NCBI GenBank assembly: GCA_000442125.1
Contig: KE546966.1
Coordinates: forward strand, 1,661,471 to 1,725,470
DNA from: Opeltia flavorubescens
Taxonomy: Eukaryota > Ascomycota > Lecanoromycetes > Teloschistales > Teloschistaceae
Length of the DNA stretch: 64,000 nt
Direction of reading: 5' to 3'
Every line of letters begins with the position of its first letter. Position 1 is the first letter of the stretch. This document shows positions 1 to 13,540 of the stretch, one piece after another. Both the position numbers and the translations under genes were made by a program. A model generated the notes under the pieces. That model searched no databases and had not been told where the DNA came from. It worked only from the letters and a program-made list of their open reading frames with translations.

Positions 1-3000
1 TATATAGAAAGGACCTATAATTTAATTTTTATATTTACAAATAAGTTAGTTAAATATATAATCTATATTCCTACTATTAAAGATATTAATATAAAAAATT
101 TATAGAACTATTATAATACGAATTTATTAAATATTATAAAGTTATATAAAAAATTATTAATAATAAAGAGTTATTTTTTATAAAAAAATTTTAAAGTATT
201 TTTTATTATTATTTAAATATTAAAAGTAAATTTAATATTATATTTTAATTTTAAATTAATAGCTATATAGAGTATTAAAATTAAATTTTAAAATATTATT
301 TTTAAATTTATTATAATTATAAATAAAATAATTAATTAAAATTATTACTTTTAGCGGAGTTTATTTATAAAAATAATAAATATATAAGTACTAATAAACT
401 ATTAAATAAATCATTTAAATAATTTATTACTATTTTTGAAATTAAATTTAAAAATATTACTTTTAAAAAAAAATATTTTTAATATTTAAAAAAGTAAATT
501 AATTGAAAAATTTAAGGGAATATTTAACTAAATTCTATAAAAAAGTTTCTAAATAGTAGATAAAATATTATAATATTTATTATAAAACTATAAACTTTTA
601 AAAAAATAGTAAAATATTATTATAAAGTATTAATATTTATATTTTAAAATTTAACAAAAAGCTTGATTATAAATAATTAGGGTCTTTTAAAGTCCTAAAA
701 AAAGTTAATAAATAAATTTATTTTTTTAAGTTATTTAAGTAATATAGAAGGATTTATTTTATATTCTATATTAGTTTACTTCAATTTTAATATTTTTATA
801 ATAAAAACTTTAAATTTTAGTTTATTTTAATAAAAGGTAAAAAAAAATAAAAAATAAAATAAGTATTTAATAAATATATAATTAAAAATAAGTTTTAATA
901 TTTAATTTATTAAATTAATATTATATTTTTTAAAAATTTTTAGAAGCTAATTAGTAATTTAAATAATATAAAGAAATTTATTAAAGATTTTAAATAGATA
1001 AAATTAAAAATAAGTACGCTAAAAAGAATAAGGGCTAGAATAAAAAGTATACCTAAAAAAAAAAAGGATAGGCTATATAAAACTTATTAATTACTTAAAA
1101 AATTATTATTAGAAATTTATATATAAATTAAAAAATTTATATTATTATATTAGTTTAAATAATCATTATTTTTATAAACTAGTTTATAATATACTTATAT
1201 TTTTAAGCGAAACTATTAACTATTATATTTAAAAATAATTTATCAGTAAAAATTTTTAAATAAATAGTTAAAGGAATAATTACTAATATATATTTTTTTA
1301 ATAATTTATTTACTATTATTTATTATATTTTATAATAAAATAAAAGCCTTTTTAATTATAAAGGTAGAAGATCTAATTATATTTATTATTATTAAAATAG
1401 TAGTATTAATAAGCCCGTATTTTATAAAAAGTTTTACTTTAAATTTCTAAAAATATTATTATTAAAAAATAAAGGTAATTTTAAAATTCGCTTTTAAATA
1501 AAGGTACTAGTAAAAAATCCTAAATATATATTACTTTTTTAAAGAGTAGATATCCTATTTATATTAATAATTAATAAAAAAATAATAATTATATTTCGTA
1601 GTTTTTTTTATAAATATATAATAAATATATATAAAATTTATTATAAAATATTTAATATATTATATATATTAAATTAAATTTTTATTAACTAGAAGAAATT
1701 ATATTAATATTTAGTTAAAAAAAATTTAAAAATTTAAATAATTATTTAAAAGTATTATTAAAATTATAAATTATAAAATTATAATTTAAATATTTAAAAA
1801 ATCTATTTTTTATATATTTTTAAGCTACGGTTTTTTTATAGTCTTTTTTAAATAAAAGGGTTATAGTAAAGGTTATATAGAGAATTAAAAAAAATTAAGT
1901 TTAAATTTATTTATTTATTAGATTAGCTAAAATTTATAAAATTAAATAAAAATTTTAAAAAAATAAAAAGAATTTATAATTTTAACGCTATAATTTAATA
2001 AATAAATTATAATAATAACTAAAATTTATATTTATATAATAGACTACAACTTTAAATTTAAAGTAAAAAGAAAAACTATAAAAAGTTTATAATTTAATTA
2101 AAAATAAAAATCTAAAAAAAAATATAATTATTTAAATATTTTAAAAAATATTCGCTAGAAAAATATTATAAAAGTAAAAAAAAAAACTTAATAAATAGTA
2201 GCTAAATAAAAGAATAATTATTTATTTTTTTATTAGGTTTATAATTTATTAAAGATTATAATTTTAAAAAAAATTCTAGTCTATTCTATATTTATTACTA
2301 TATATTTTCTAAAAATAAATTAAAACTAAAAATCGAGTTTTAAATAACTTTATATAGTAAAAAATAGTTTAATACTATTAAAATTAATTTAAAATATTTT
2401 ATTACTATATAATAAATAAAATAATATTTTAGAAAAAAAAATTATATAATAAAAATATTATTTATTTATAAATTTAATATTTAAAAATAATTTAATACGG
2501 CTAAAAATTAAAATTTTTAAATTTTCCTTTTTAAAAAAATTCTAAAAGAGTTTTATACTATTTTAAATTATTTTATAATAAATAAAAAAATAAAATTATA
2601 ATATATTTATCTAGAAATTTAGTTTTTTAAACTTTATAAAGTAATATTAAATAGATATTATAAATAAAAAACTTATAACTTATAAATATTTAAATAAAGT
2701 TAAAATAATTAATTTAATTTATTTTAATTAGTTAAATAAATTAAAAGGATAATTATACTTTTTATAAAATTATAAAGTATTTAAATTTTATAATTATAGA
2801 TAAAGTCTATTTACTTATAATTTATAAGGTTAATTTTTATAAATTTTAATAGAGCTATATACCGGCTAGTAAAAGATAGAAATATATTATATAAACTTAT
2901 TACCTACTAATAGGACTTAAAGGACTAAGTTTAATTAAAAGGGATATAATTATAAAGCTAGAGGCCTAGCGGGTATAAAGTTCGTAAGAGGTAGAGCTAT

Positions 3001-3163
3001 ATTTAATATAGGTAGCGCTTATATTTAATAAAAACCCTACGAGTTTTAAACTACTAATTTTTTAGTAATTAGTTCTACTTTTATTTAAATAGGCGTCTTC
3101 TATATTCTACTACGCAGCTCCGTTGACCCGAGGTTCGCAGGCTGTTTATCTAGCGACTTTATA
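1..3163 (+). mobile_element. Gypsy LTR retrotransposon fossil C, 3' portion
   Basis: This is the 3' part of a broken Ty3/Gypsy-type element that enters from beyond the left edge of the window. It belongs to the same family as elements A and B: the reverse complement of the sequence just inside their left LTRs matches 2700-2950 closely. It is placed on the plus strand because A and B, which are inverted relative to it, read on the minus strand. A purine tract just inside the LTR (about 2935-2945) fits a polypurine tract. Only the pol 3' region and 3' LTR lie in the window, and no reading frame survives. The interior is CpA/TpG-poor. It is an old, heavily decayed copy, and its 5' end cannot be seen. 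Confidence 0.8.
2951..3163 (+). repeat. 213-bp LTR of Gypsy fossil C
   Basis: The sequence is the inverted counterpart of the LTRs at 13328-13540, 20484-20696, 51370-51582 and 62137-62349. All five are exactly 213 bp long. The ends are short inverted repeats (TATAAAG and CTTTATA). Its GC-rich core near 3112-3145 is the least decayed part of the family in this window. It is the 3' LTR of the plus-strand element; the flank after 3163 has no partner in the window to test for a target duplication. Confidence 0.85.
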
Positions 3164-5548
3164 CTACTATTATTAAATAATCTAAAAACCTTTAGAGTTT
3201 AAATATACTTTATAAATATTATAATTTCTTTTTATAAAAAAAAACTAGTAGAGTTTAAAAAAAACCTAATTTATTATAAATTTAAAAGCTTTAAAAAACC
3301 TTTAAATCTTTTTTAATAATAAAATATAAAGGTAAAATAAAATAATTAAATTCCTTTAATTATAAAAAATACACGATTTAAATTTTTCTTTTATTTAAAT
3401 TAAAAACCCGTTTAGCGTTATTTATTTAATATTTTATTAAAGTTAAAGCTAACTTATTTAAATAATATATTAAAATTTATTATAATTTTAAANGTAAACT
3501 TTATATTTTTTTTTTAAATAGTTATTTATTTTTTATAAATCGATACTAGTTAAATATATAGAAAAACTTTAATATTTTAGCTTTAATAATATATAAGGTT
3601 AATATTTTATAATAAAAAAAACTATATATATATATATTTTAGCGGCCTTTTCTAATATAATAAATACTACAGATTAAATCTATTTACTTTTATTTATATA
3701 ATTTACTTTTAGTTTTTATATTAATCGCGCGAATAGAGCTTTAAAAATAATAAAATTAGTTGATTTTTAATAGTAAACGATTTTATAAAACGCTATTCTC
3801 TCTAATTTAATTAAATATTTTATATAAATACTATTAGATATATTATACCCGAATATATTATTTAAATATATTACTTTAACAGTTTTATTTCTATTATAAC
3901 TATTTAATATCCTATTTCTTTTATATATAGCTTCTTTAATAGTTATTTTAAAGGATAAATATTAAAACTATTAATAATATACTAATAAAGTTTATTACTT
4001 TTAATAGTTAGTATTATATTTTATTTATATTAAATTATATAATTAATAAGCGTTAAAATAATTATTAAAGATAGAACGGTTTTATAAATAATAATTTATT
4101 TAAAGTTCTATAAATAGGCTAATATATATAGATTTAGTCTATAACAAAATTATTTTTTATATTATTACTATTACTAGTATTATCGATTTATTTTAAATAT
4201 TTACTATATAAGTACTAGTATAATTCTACNACGATTACTAGATATTTTATTAAAAACGAGTAAATTATAGTTAATAAAAGCTATATAATATATAAAAGAA
4301 TAGTATAAAATTAAATATAATATTTATAAAAAGTTTTTATATAACGCCTAAATATAATATAATACTATAATATAATTACGTAGTACTTACTAGTAGAGAT
4401 TATTAATAAACCTAAAAGCGCTAAAAAAGAATAAATACTAAAAGATAAATAGAAATTAAAAATATTAAAGGCTTTATAATAATATATTTAAATAGTATAA
4501 ATTTTTTATATATTAATAATCTTCTAATTTTATATTATAAATTAACTTTATAAATAAAAGTAATTGCTGTATATAAAAATCGATAATAAATATTTAATCC
4601 TATAAATAAAAGTTTTATAGCTATAATATAAGAAATACTATATTTATCAATAATTTTTATATAAGCCGAAAAGTTAATTATACAATTAATTATTTAATAA
4701 ATTCTATATTATATAAAAAATAGCGATTTAATATTTAATTTAAACGAAATTTACTACTAGTAAAAGAATAAAATAAAATCATTATATTATAATAGGGATA
4801 ATATAAAATTTATTATTTTAAATAGATTTACTATTATTTATAATAGGAGGCTAGTAGTAATAAATAATAAAACGGGTAAAATATATCTATATATATAAAA
4901 TAATTACCTAGATCTATTTTTCGCTATAAAAATTCCCTATATTAAAAGCTCCGAAGGTAATGATAAATAGAATATACTACTAAATAATGCAATTATAATT
5001 ATATTACTTTATTATATTATTTATAGAAAGTATTCGTATTTATCAAAAGAATTTTTATTTTTATTTTTTTATTATATATTTAAAGCTTTTAATTTAAAAA
5101 AGCTTTATAAATAGTAAAATAAGAATATATAGTTAAATAATATTAGATAATAAATTTAAGATTTTTAAAGTTATTATATATAAGATTTATTATATAAATA
5201 AAGTTTTAAATAATTACAGTTTTAATATACAGGGTTAAAATACTATAACTACTTATTATTTCTTAACTTTAATATTACTACTATTAACTTTATACTATAT
5301 ATATAAAATATAGAGTATTTAATATCTAGAAATTTATTAATAAGATATAATATACTATTATTTAAGTTATAGCGCTAATTAAAAATAATATATTAAAGTT
5401 ATATATTTTAATAAATAGAGTATTTATAGATTCTAATACTTTAAAAGTACTCTAGCTATAAAAAAAAATCCTTTTTTAGCGCGAAGCTTATTTAAAATAG
5501 TATTATTAAAATAGATATAATAATTAATCAAATTTATTATATTAAACT
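3164..5548. other. Unassigned RIP-eroded DNA
   Basis: No reading frame, RNA gene or recognised repeat was found in these 2.4 kb. The stretch is AT-rich with short GC remnants in CpG context (for example near 3715-3730 and 4840-4875). It probably holds decayed transposon sequence, but nothing here allowed a family to be named. Single ambiguous bases lie at 3493 and 4230. Confidence 0.6.
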
Positions 5549-5952
5549 AGCACTGGGCCACCGTTCTAATAGAATTTTGCTGCTGGTGGCTGGCAGTAGG
5601 CACCTAGTAGGGCTGGCAGCTAGCTTGGCGCCAAGAATCATCTTCCACGGTCGCGAATTTTAGAGAGTAGGACTTTCCTAGGGCGATTACGCAACCAGTT
5701 TTCGTCCGATTCTCTTAAAAAATAGACTATTAGAAAGCGCTCGTCAAGCGCTTTAAACTGAGCTACTTTGCATGTTACTGTGTAAAAAACTAACGAAGTT
5801 ATTCAGCTGCAAAAAACCAGCTCTTTTGGTGGTTAACAGGGGTAAAATTAGCCTAACCCGTTTTATATCTGCCTTTATTTAATACCAACCGATAAAGTTT
5901 ATGCTTATTTCGGGTCGGGAAGCCGATAAGGGACGTTTTCTAATATATATAT
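5549..5952 (+). repeat. Repeat family R1, copy a
   Basis: This ~400-bp unit is one of five related copies (also 20820-21207, 62363-62751 and, inverted, 47870-48240 and 63473-63614). It opens with CACTGGGCCACCGT. Next comes a degenerate GGCTGGCAG-type minisatellite, then a core containing TTTTCGTCCGATT and AAGCGCTTTAAACTGAGCTA. The 3' part holds TACCAACCGATAA and CGGGTCGGGAAGCCGATAA and ends in a short TA run. It keeps far more G+C, and more CpA/TpG, than its flanks. It could be a solo LTR or a SINE-like or other non-autonomous element. I do not recognise the family, and it has no open frame. Confidence 0.85.
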
Positions 5953-8900
5953 GATTAATATTTTATTAATTTACGCGTTGTTTTTATTTTAAACTAGATA
6001 TAATTGCCTTTTAAAAAATCCGCCGTTTATAATATATAATAGATTTTTCTATTTTTAAAATAATCTTCGCACGATTTATTAAAAAGATTATTTTAAATTA
6101 TTATTCTAATATAAGGTTTTATATCTAGTTATAGATTCTATATATATTTTAAAAAATAATTAAAGCTTATATTATCGCTTTTATTAATAGTAAATATATT
6201 ACCGTTTTTTATTATTAAAGCGGAGTTACTAACTACTAGTAGATATTAAACTTATAGCTACTTATATTAAACGTATTGTTATTAAAAAAAAAACGCGGAG
6301 GTTATTTCTTTACTTATTTAAAAACTAGGTTATTTTAATAAATAGTTATTCGGGTATTAATTATTTTAAAAATAGCTAGGGGTTTAATAAAAATAGACGA
6401 AATTAAAGATATAGCTTTTATAGCTAGATAAATAGTAATGTATTACTTTTTTATATTACCTCTTTAAATAATATATAATAGTTATATATTACGAGAATAA
6501 ATATAGTATTAGAAAATTATTCAATTAATTATTTCTAATATAATATCTTTTAAATATATAATTTAGAGATATTTTCTTTATTTAATAGTATATATCTAGG
6601 TTTGAAATAATTTAAAAATATCGTCGACTAAATTATCCCTATTTTTACTATTAATTCCTTTTTTTAAACTCGTCTATAGTTCTTTAATTATCTAGTTATT
6701 TAATTATATATTTTTAATAAAGAGGTAAAATAATCAGCTTTTTATATATAATTGAACTATTATTATTCGCTTTATTATTAATAAAACTACGTAAAAGTTT
6801 AATCTAACTTTTTTAATAATCGACTACTTTTTTAAATATTAGATTTTAAATATTAGATTAAAAAATAATTCTATTAATAATAACTTTAACAATTAAATTT
6901 TTAACGAAATATAAAATGAAAATTAAAAAGAAATACTTATTTAAATATTAAATATATTGTTTATATTTTTATATATATTCTAATTATTTTATAAACTTGA
7001 TACCTAAATCCTTATTATAAAATTATAGTTTTTTTCGTTTTAGCCCGTAGGATATTCTTAAAGTTCGAGACTAGTAAGTAGTTAATAAGGCTGAAAATTA
7101 TATTATTAGAATACATTATCGTAAATTATATATTAAATTATATTTTTCCTTATATTAATATTAGAAACTTTAATTATATTTATTATTATACTAAACGTTT
7201 CTTTTTTAATAATCTTAAAAATCGAAGTCTTTTTTAATTTATTATTCGCTTTTAATTATATAATAGAATCGTTATTTAAAAAAATAAATAAATAATAAAT
7301 TATATTAATTTATTTCTTTAACTACTATTATTAATAGACTTTAATCCTTTTAAAAACTATATTAGCTTAAAATTTTAAAGTATAAAATTTAATAGAAATA
7401 AAGTAAATTTATTATAGAAGATTAATAATATTAAATTTTATTTTAATTTCCTATAGACTAGTATTCTTATAGAAATTTAAATAAAGATATATAATCTTTA
7501 CTAGAATTAATTACCTTAATAATATTTTTTATTTAATTTTAATAATATTATCGAATAAAACTATTATTTAATTATATTATATTTAATATCGATATCTATT
7601 ATAAACCGTTAGCTATATAATATTTAATACTTTTAACGTTAAATTCTTTTTTATCGTTATATCGCAGATATAGTAGTCTAATAAAAGGTAATATTTAAAA
7701 TTAAAAGAACTAAAAATTATAAATTTATAAAAAATCCAGACTTATTAATTAAATTAATATAAATAATAGCGATAATAATAAAATAATAAACAGCTAGTAT
7801 AATAATATAATTAAATAGTATAAGTATATACTATATTAACTCCTATTTAATATATATATTTAAAAATCAATTATATAAAAAAATAGGCTATAAAAGTTAA
7901 AAATTAGTAGATAAATCTTTTATCGCTTTTTTAATCGCTATTTTTTCTATATACTAGAACTTTTTAAACTTATATTAACTATTTAACGACGGCTATAAAA
8001 GCCNGGCTAATAATATTCAAAAGTATTAGCTAGCCGAAGTTAATATAATAGTAATATAAATAAATAATATCTTTTAAGCTTATTATATAATCCTATTTTA
8101 ATATTATTATAAAATTCGATTTAATTAAAAAAAAAATTAATAAAAATACTATATTTATTATATCTTTATTTATATAGCGGATCTTTTTTTATATAAATAT
8201 AGATAATTAAAAAACGGATAATTCATTTAATTATTAGAAAGTAGAAATAGAAAAAATAGTATATATTAAAAGAATTAAAGAAATAAAAATATCTAGTCTT
8301 TTAATAATTAATAAAGGAGTTTTAATAAATATTAAAAATAATTTAATAAAAAAACTATATTTATAAACAGCTATAAATAATTTAAATATTATATTAGTAA
8401 TATTTTAAAATTTTAAATTTTAAAAGAGCGATAAATAATAAAAAATATTAAAAAAAATATATAATAATTAGAATTATTAAAATTATATTATACTATTTGA
8501 CTATATAATCTAGGATTATTAATTAAATTAATTAAAAATTATATTTATTAAAATAATAGATATTTATAATTAATTCAACCCTTTAATAAATTATATCTAA
8601 AAGTAATATATTATTTATATTTATTATATTTATAAATTTTTTTTTTTATATTATTCTTTTTTTTTTATTTTTTTTTACTAGTCTCTTTTTTTTTATTAGT
8701 TTTTTTTTTCTTATTAATCTTTTTACTACCCGTTTTCTTTTAGCTTTTATTTTTTTTATAAAAATTATTTTCTTTAATAAATACTATATCGTCTTTTTTT
8801 ATATAAATTTTTAAAACTTTATTTATTTTTTTATTAATTTCTTTTAATAACTCTTTTAAATTTTATTTATAATAAAGGGATTTAAATTTTTTTATTAATA

Positions 8901-11900
8901 GTATTTATAAAACTTTCAATTATATTTTTAAATATTTTTAATTTATTTATAAAGTTTTTTAAATCTATTTTTTAAAGTTTCGCGGTATTAATATAATAGA
9001 TAATTTATTATATAATAAAATTAATAATAAAAATTATATAATTTAAAATTTTAAATAAATTTAATTATTTAAATATAAAATAAATAAGTATTAAATCTAA
9101 ATAAAAAATTATTATATATTATATTTTTTATATATATTTTTTTATAGAGGTCTTTTTAAAAGTAATTATAATAATATCAAACTTTTTATTTCTTTTTATT
9201 GATATTTTAGTCTTTAACTTCTATTTAAAAATTAATATTTAATAATAATTAATAAAACCAGTAGTTATATTATTTAAATATATTATTTTATTTATTGTTT
9301 ATTAATTTTTTTTTTTACTTTTATTCGAATTAATATTTTTAATACTTTTTTATTTATAAACTACTTTTATTTATTTATTTTTTTTAGTTTTTAAGCCTTT
9401 TAGATATTATTATATAGTCGGCCCTTTATTATATATAAAGTCTAGCTTTATCTTTATTCTAATTTGAATTTTTATTATCTACTAATTACAGTTTTTAAAT
9501 TAATAAAATATAGTTTTAATTTTATAAAAAAAGCTATTATAATAAAAAAATTCAAATAAAACCTTTAATATAATAATAAAATTTTAATTAAAATAGTTAA
9601 TTTAATTAATAAAATAGATTTATTTATAAAATATTAATTCGGCTAGTTTTATAAAGTTAAAGGCCTTTAATATTAAAATATTTACTTTAATAATTAGAGC
9701 CGAGGGTATATTATATACGCGATAAGTTTTTAAATATTTAATAAATAGTTTTACTATTTAATATACTAAATAAACTCTATTAGCTATTATTATATATAAT
9801 ATAATTAATATAATATATAATTTATAAATTAAAAAGTTTAAATTTTATTTTTATATAAAAAACTAATATATTATATTAATATAGGATATTTTATTAATAT
9901 TTCTTATAATTTAATAGTTCTAATTCTCGGGTATTTCTATTATATTCTAAAGGTCCTAAATTCGAATTTTAATAAGAGTCTAGCGTATTTATCCTTAAAA
10001 TCCGATAGTAAAGATAGAATATAATTTTTTAAAATATTTTAATTTTAGCTGAGTTTAAAAGAAACTTAATACTAGAACTATAATAAATAAAAAAAATTAT
10101 TTAATTTTTATTAGAATTATAATTTTAAATAGTTAAGTAATATATTTTAATAATATATTTATAACTTTTGTATTTTTTATAAATAATATATTATAGTAAT
10201 ATATATTAAATATAATAATTAAAAGAATATAATTATTAAAGTTTTTATTATATTATTTTTATATTTTTATTCTAGATAAATTAATTTTAATAGAATAGTA
10301 TAATATATAAACTATTAGAACTCAGCCGTTAGTATTATCTCGCTTTTTAATATTTAAATAGTTGTTAATAAAAAATAAACTAGAAATTTTATCTAGTTTA
10401 ATTTATTTCAAATATTTAATATATTTATTTTATCTTTTTATTAAATAAAATCTAATTCTATATTATATATAGCGGCTTTATAACTATTCACGTAATATAT
10501 AATACGCTTTATAATTAAAGTTATAATCCCGGTTATTTAAATTTATAAAAAAATTAGAACCGTTTAATCTAGCGATTTTATATTATTTACTCGGTTTATT
10601 TATTTACTAATAATAAAAAGGTTTTAATACCTATTTAATAAAATTATTTAAAACTTTAATTATTTTCTTTTTATATAATTAATAAAAAGATCAGTAGATA
10701 ATATTTAAAAAAAATAAATAGTTTATATTACTACTAGTTATAATATAAAGGCCGCGTTTATATTATAATCTTTTATAGCTACCTTTTATTATAATAAACG
10801 TTTATAAATAAATTTTAAAAACCTATTTAATATAATAACTATATATATTATTTAAATATATCCTTATATATTCTTTAAATAATCTTATTCTTTTTAATTT
10901 AAAGCCGAACTAATTTTTTTTTATAAACGCGACTTTATAAAATTTTATTATTATTGATTCGTAGTTTTAAAATAAATTATAATATAAAACTTGATTTTAT
11001 AATTAGCTATAACTTATATATAAAAGTCTCTACGACTATTATACTATTAGTTATCCTATAAACCGGAGCGTATTAATTATAGAATTATATATAGACCTTT
11101 AAATTTTAAAGCTATATTTTTGAAAATAAAAAAATAATAGAATATTAGTACTATAAAAGGCTAAATATTTTAAATAAACTATTAATAAAGCTTAAATTAA
11201 TACTATTAAAATTAAATTCTAAAATAATTTCAACTATCTATAGAACTATATATTAAATTTATAATTTCTTACTTTTTTTTAATTTAGTTATTTCTATAAT
11301 TATTATATATAATAACTAACGATAATATTTACTATAAAAAATAATATATAAAATTTAAATATTTTATAAACTTAATACGCTAATAATACTTTAATAATTC
11401 GATTTTTAAATTTTTTTCTTAAAAACTTTAAACCGTTGAGTATAAGAAAAATAATATAAAAAAAAATATATTAAAGTATAAAATTTTAATATTTTATTAA
11501 ATAAAACGCTAAATTAAACTAGAATACGTAGTTTTAAAAATAGTTTATTAATATTAAAAATTTTTAAAAAATTTAATATTTAAAATACTATTTAATCGTT
11601 TTATTTAAAGATTTATACTAGATATATAACCTTTTAAAAAGAATAGTAATTAAAATTTAAACCTTAACTTTATTAATATTCTAAAAAAGTACTGAAACTT
11701 ATATAATATTAGTGTTTAAATATTAATACATTATATATATATATTATTAGTAATATAGAACTAAAAATAAATAGCTATTAATCTAATAGCTCTTTATACT
11801 AAACGGGTTATAATAGAATAAAACGATATAATATTTATTTTATATTTAGTAAAACGAATTAAATAGCTATTTTAATTAAAAAAAANAATAAAATAAAAAA

Positions 11901-13327
11901 AAAAAAAAAAAAAAATCTATATTTTAAAGTTTAAAAAATAATATTATATTACTTTTTTATAAAACTATTAAAAGAGATATAAAAAAAATTACTATTCTTT
12001 ATAAATTAATATACTTTAATAATAATAATTTTTAGTTTAAAATTATAAAAAAAATTATTATATAATTTATCTATTTTCTTTTATTAATAAAATAAATTCT
12101 AAAATTTACTTATCGCCATTTTTAATTCTAGATCTATTATATAAATATTATATATAATTATTATCATTACCTCTATATATATTACATTTAATTAAATTTA
12201 ATTCTATTAACATTTTCTTTTTATAAAACTAAATACCCGCTCGATTTTAATAAAGAATATTAAATAAAAAAAATATCCTAAGCTATTTAAACTAACCTAG
12301 AAAAATTAAAAGTATTATCTTTTTAAAATTACTAGTTTAGCGTATACTTAATAATATTAATATTAAAGTATTACTCTATTTTTATAAAATTTCCTTAAAT
12401 ACGTATATATAATTAAATAATACTAGCTAAAGCTAATATAAATAGCTATATAGAATTAGTAGAATTTAAATAGATTACCTATCTATATTATCTATTAAAT
12501 CTTTATAAATTAATTATTTTATTGTAAAATATTAAAAAAATCGTTATAATATTTATTAAAATATTCTAAAAACTCCTTTTAATAATAATTTATAAAACTT
12601 TATTAATCGGGTTTAAATATTCTATTCGTATCCTAATTATAATACAAATTTAATTTTTACTATTAGATTTAAAGTATCAGCTAAATTATATATTAATCCG
12701 ACTTGTTTTTTAATTATAAATAATACTTTTTAAATTTTTAAATTGCTATTTAATAAGCTTCTATTATAATAGCTTTTATAGAATAATATAATATTTTAAA
12801 AGCTTTTTTAACTATTTTAAAATAGTTATATATTTTAATAAAAACGCGGATTATTAAATAGATATTTATATTAATAGTCCGGAGAATAATAAATATAAAA
12901 ACATAAATAAAATAAAGTATAATATTAAAAATTAAAATATAATGATAAAATATAAAAAGGATAATTAATTATAAATATCGAGACGGATTTTATTAAATTT
13001 ATTATTGAATATCTAATACTTATTAATATAGATTTGAAAGACTTTATATAATTAATATATTTAATAGAATATTAAAATTATTAAAGACTACTAGATATTA
13101 ATATTTTATAATAAAATTTTTGATTTATAATTTTTATTCTTCTTTAATTAAAGTTTTTTAAAGTATAATTTACGCTAAAAAAAGATATTAATATAAATAA
13201 TAAGCGCGCGAATTTAAACTATTATTAATAATTTAATTTTTTCTAATATATTATTTTATTATATTATCTTTTTTATTATATTTAATAGCTTTAAACTAAA
13301 ATTATAAAAATATTTATCTTTTAAATC
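5953..13327. other. Unassigned RIP-eroded DNA between R1a and Gypsy A
   Basis: These 7.4 kb contain no intact frame and no element I could name. GC remnants are scattered (6225-6310, 7040-7080, 10740-10800, 11040-11070). A strongly polypyrimidine stretch at 8636-8760 would be lysine-rich if read on the minus strand. R1a and R1b flank this interval plus the nested element A in the same orientation, with about 7.5 kb between them once A is removed. That spacing would fit one LTR element with R1 as its LTR, but I found no reverse transcriptase signature that would prove it. Ambiguous bases lie at 8004 and 11886. Confidence 0.5.
8636..8760. repeat. Polypyrimidine-rich tract
   Basis: This is a long T-rich stretch with interspersed C and few purines on the plus strand. 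The reverse strand would read as an A/G-rich, lysine-heavy segment, as in the basic regions of many transposon proteins. It may equally be simple low-complexity sequence. Confidence 0.5.
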
Positions 13328-13540
13328 TATAAGATCGCTAGGTAAATAGCCTGCGAACCTCGGGTTAACGGAGCTGCGTAGTAGAATATAGAAGACGCCT
13401 ATTTAAATAATAATAGAACTAATTATTTAAAAAGTAGTAGTTTAAAATTTATAAGGTTTTTATTAAATATAAACGCTTTTTATATTAAATATAGCCCTAT
13501 TTTTTATAAACTTTATACCTATTGGATATCTAGTTTTATA
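13328..13540 (-). repeat. 3' LTR of Gypsy A (213 bp)
   Basis: The LTR starts TATAAGATCGC and ends TTTTATA. It is the same length as, and clearly homologous to, 20484-20696. It keeps a GC-rich block near 13350-13400 (CCTGCGAACCTCGGGTTAAC). Minus-strand orientation of the element makes this the 3' LTR. Confidence 0.88.

Noticed and set aside
10700-11060. Possible reverse transcriptase on the minus strand, from a Y-L-N-N-like word near 10850
   Set aside because: The sequence after the word does not follow the pattern of Gypsy, Copia or LINE reverse transcriptases; in such AT-rich DNA the word is likely by chance.
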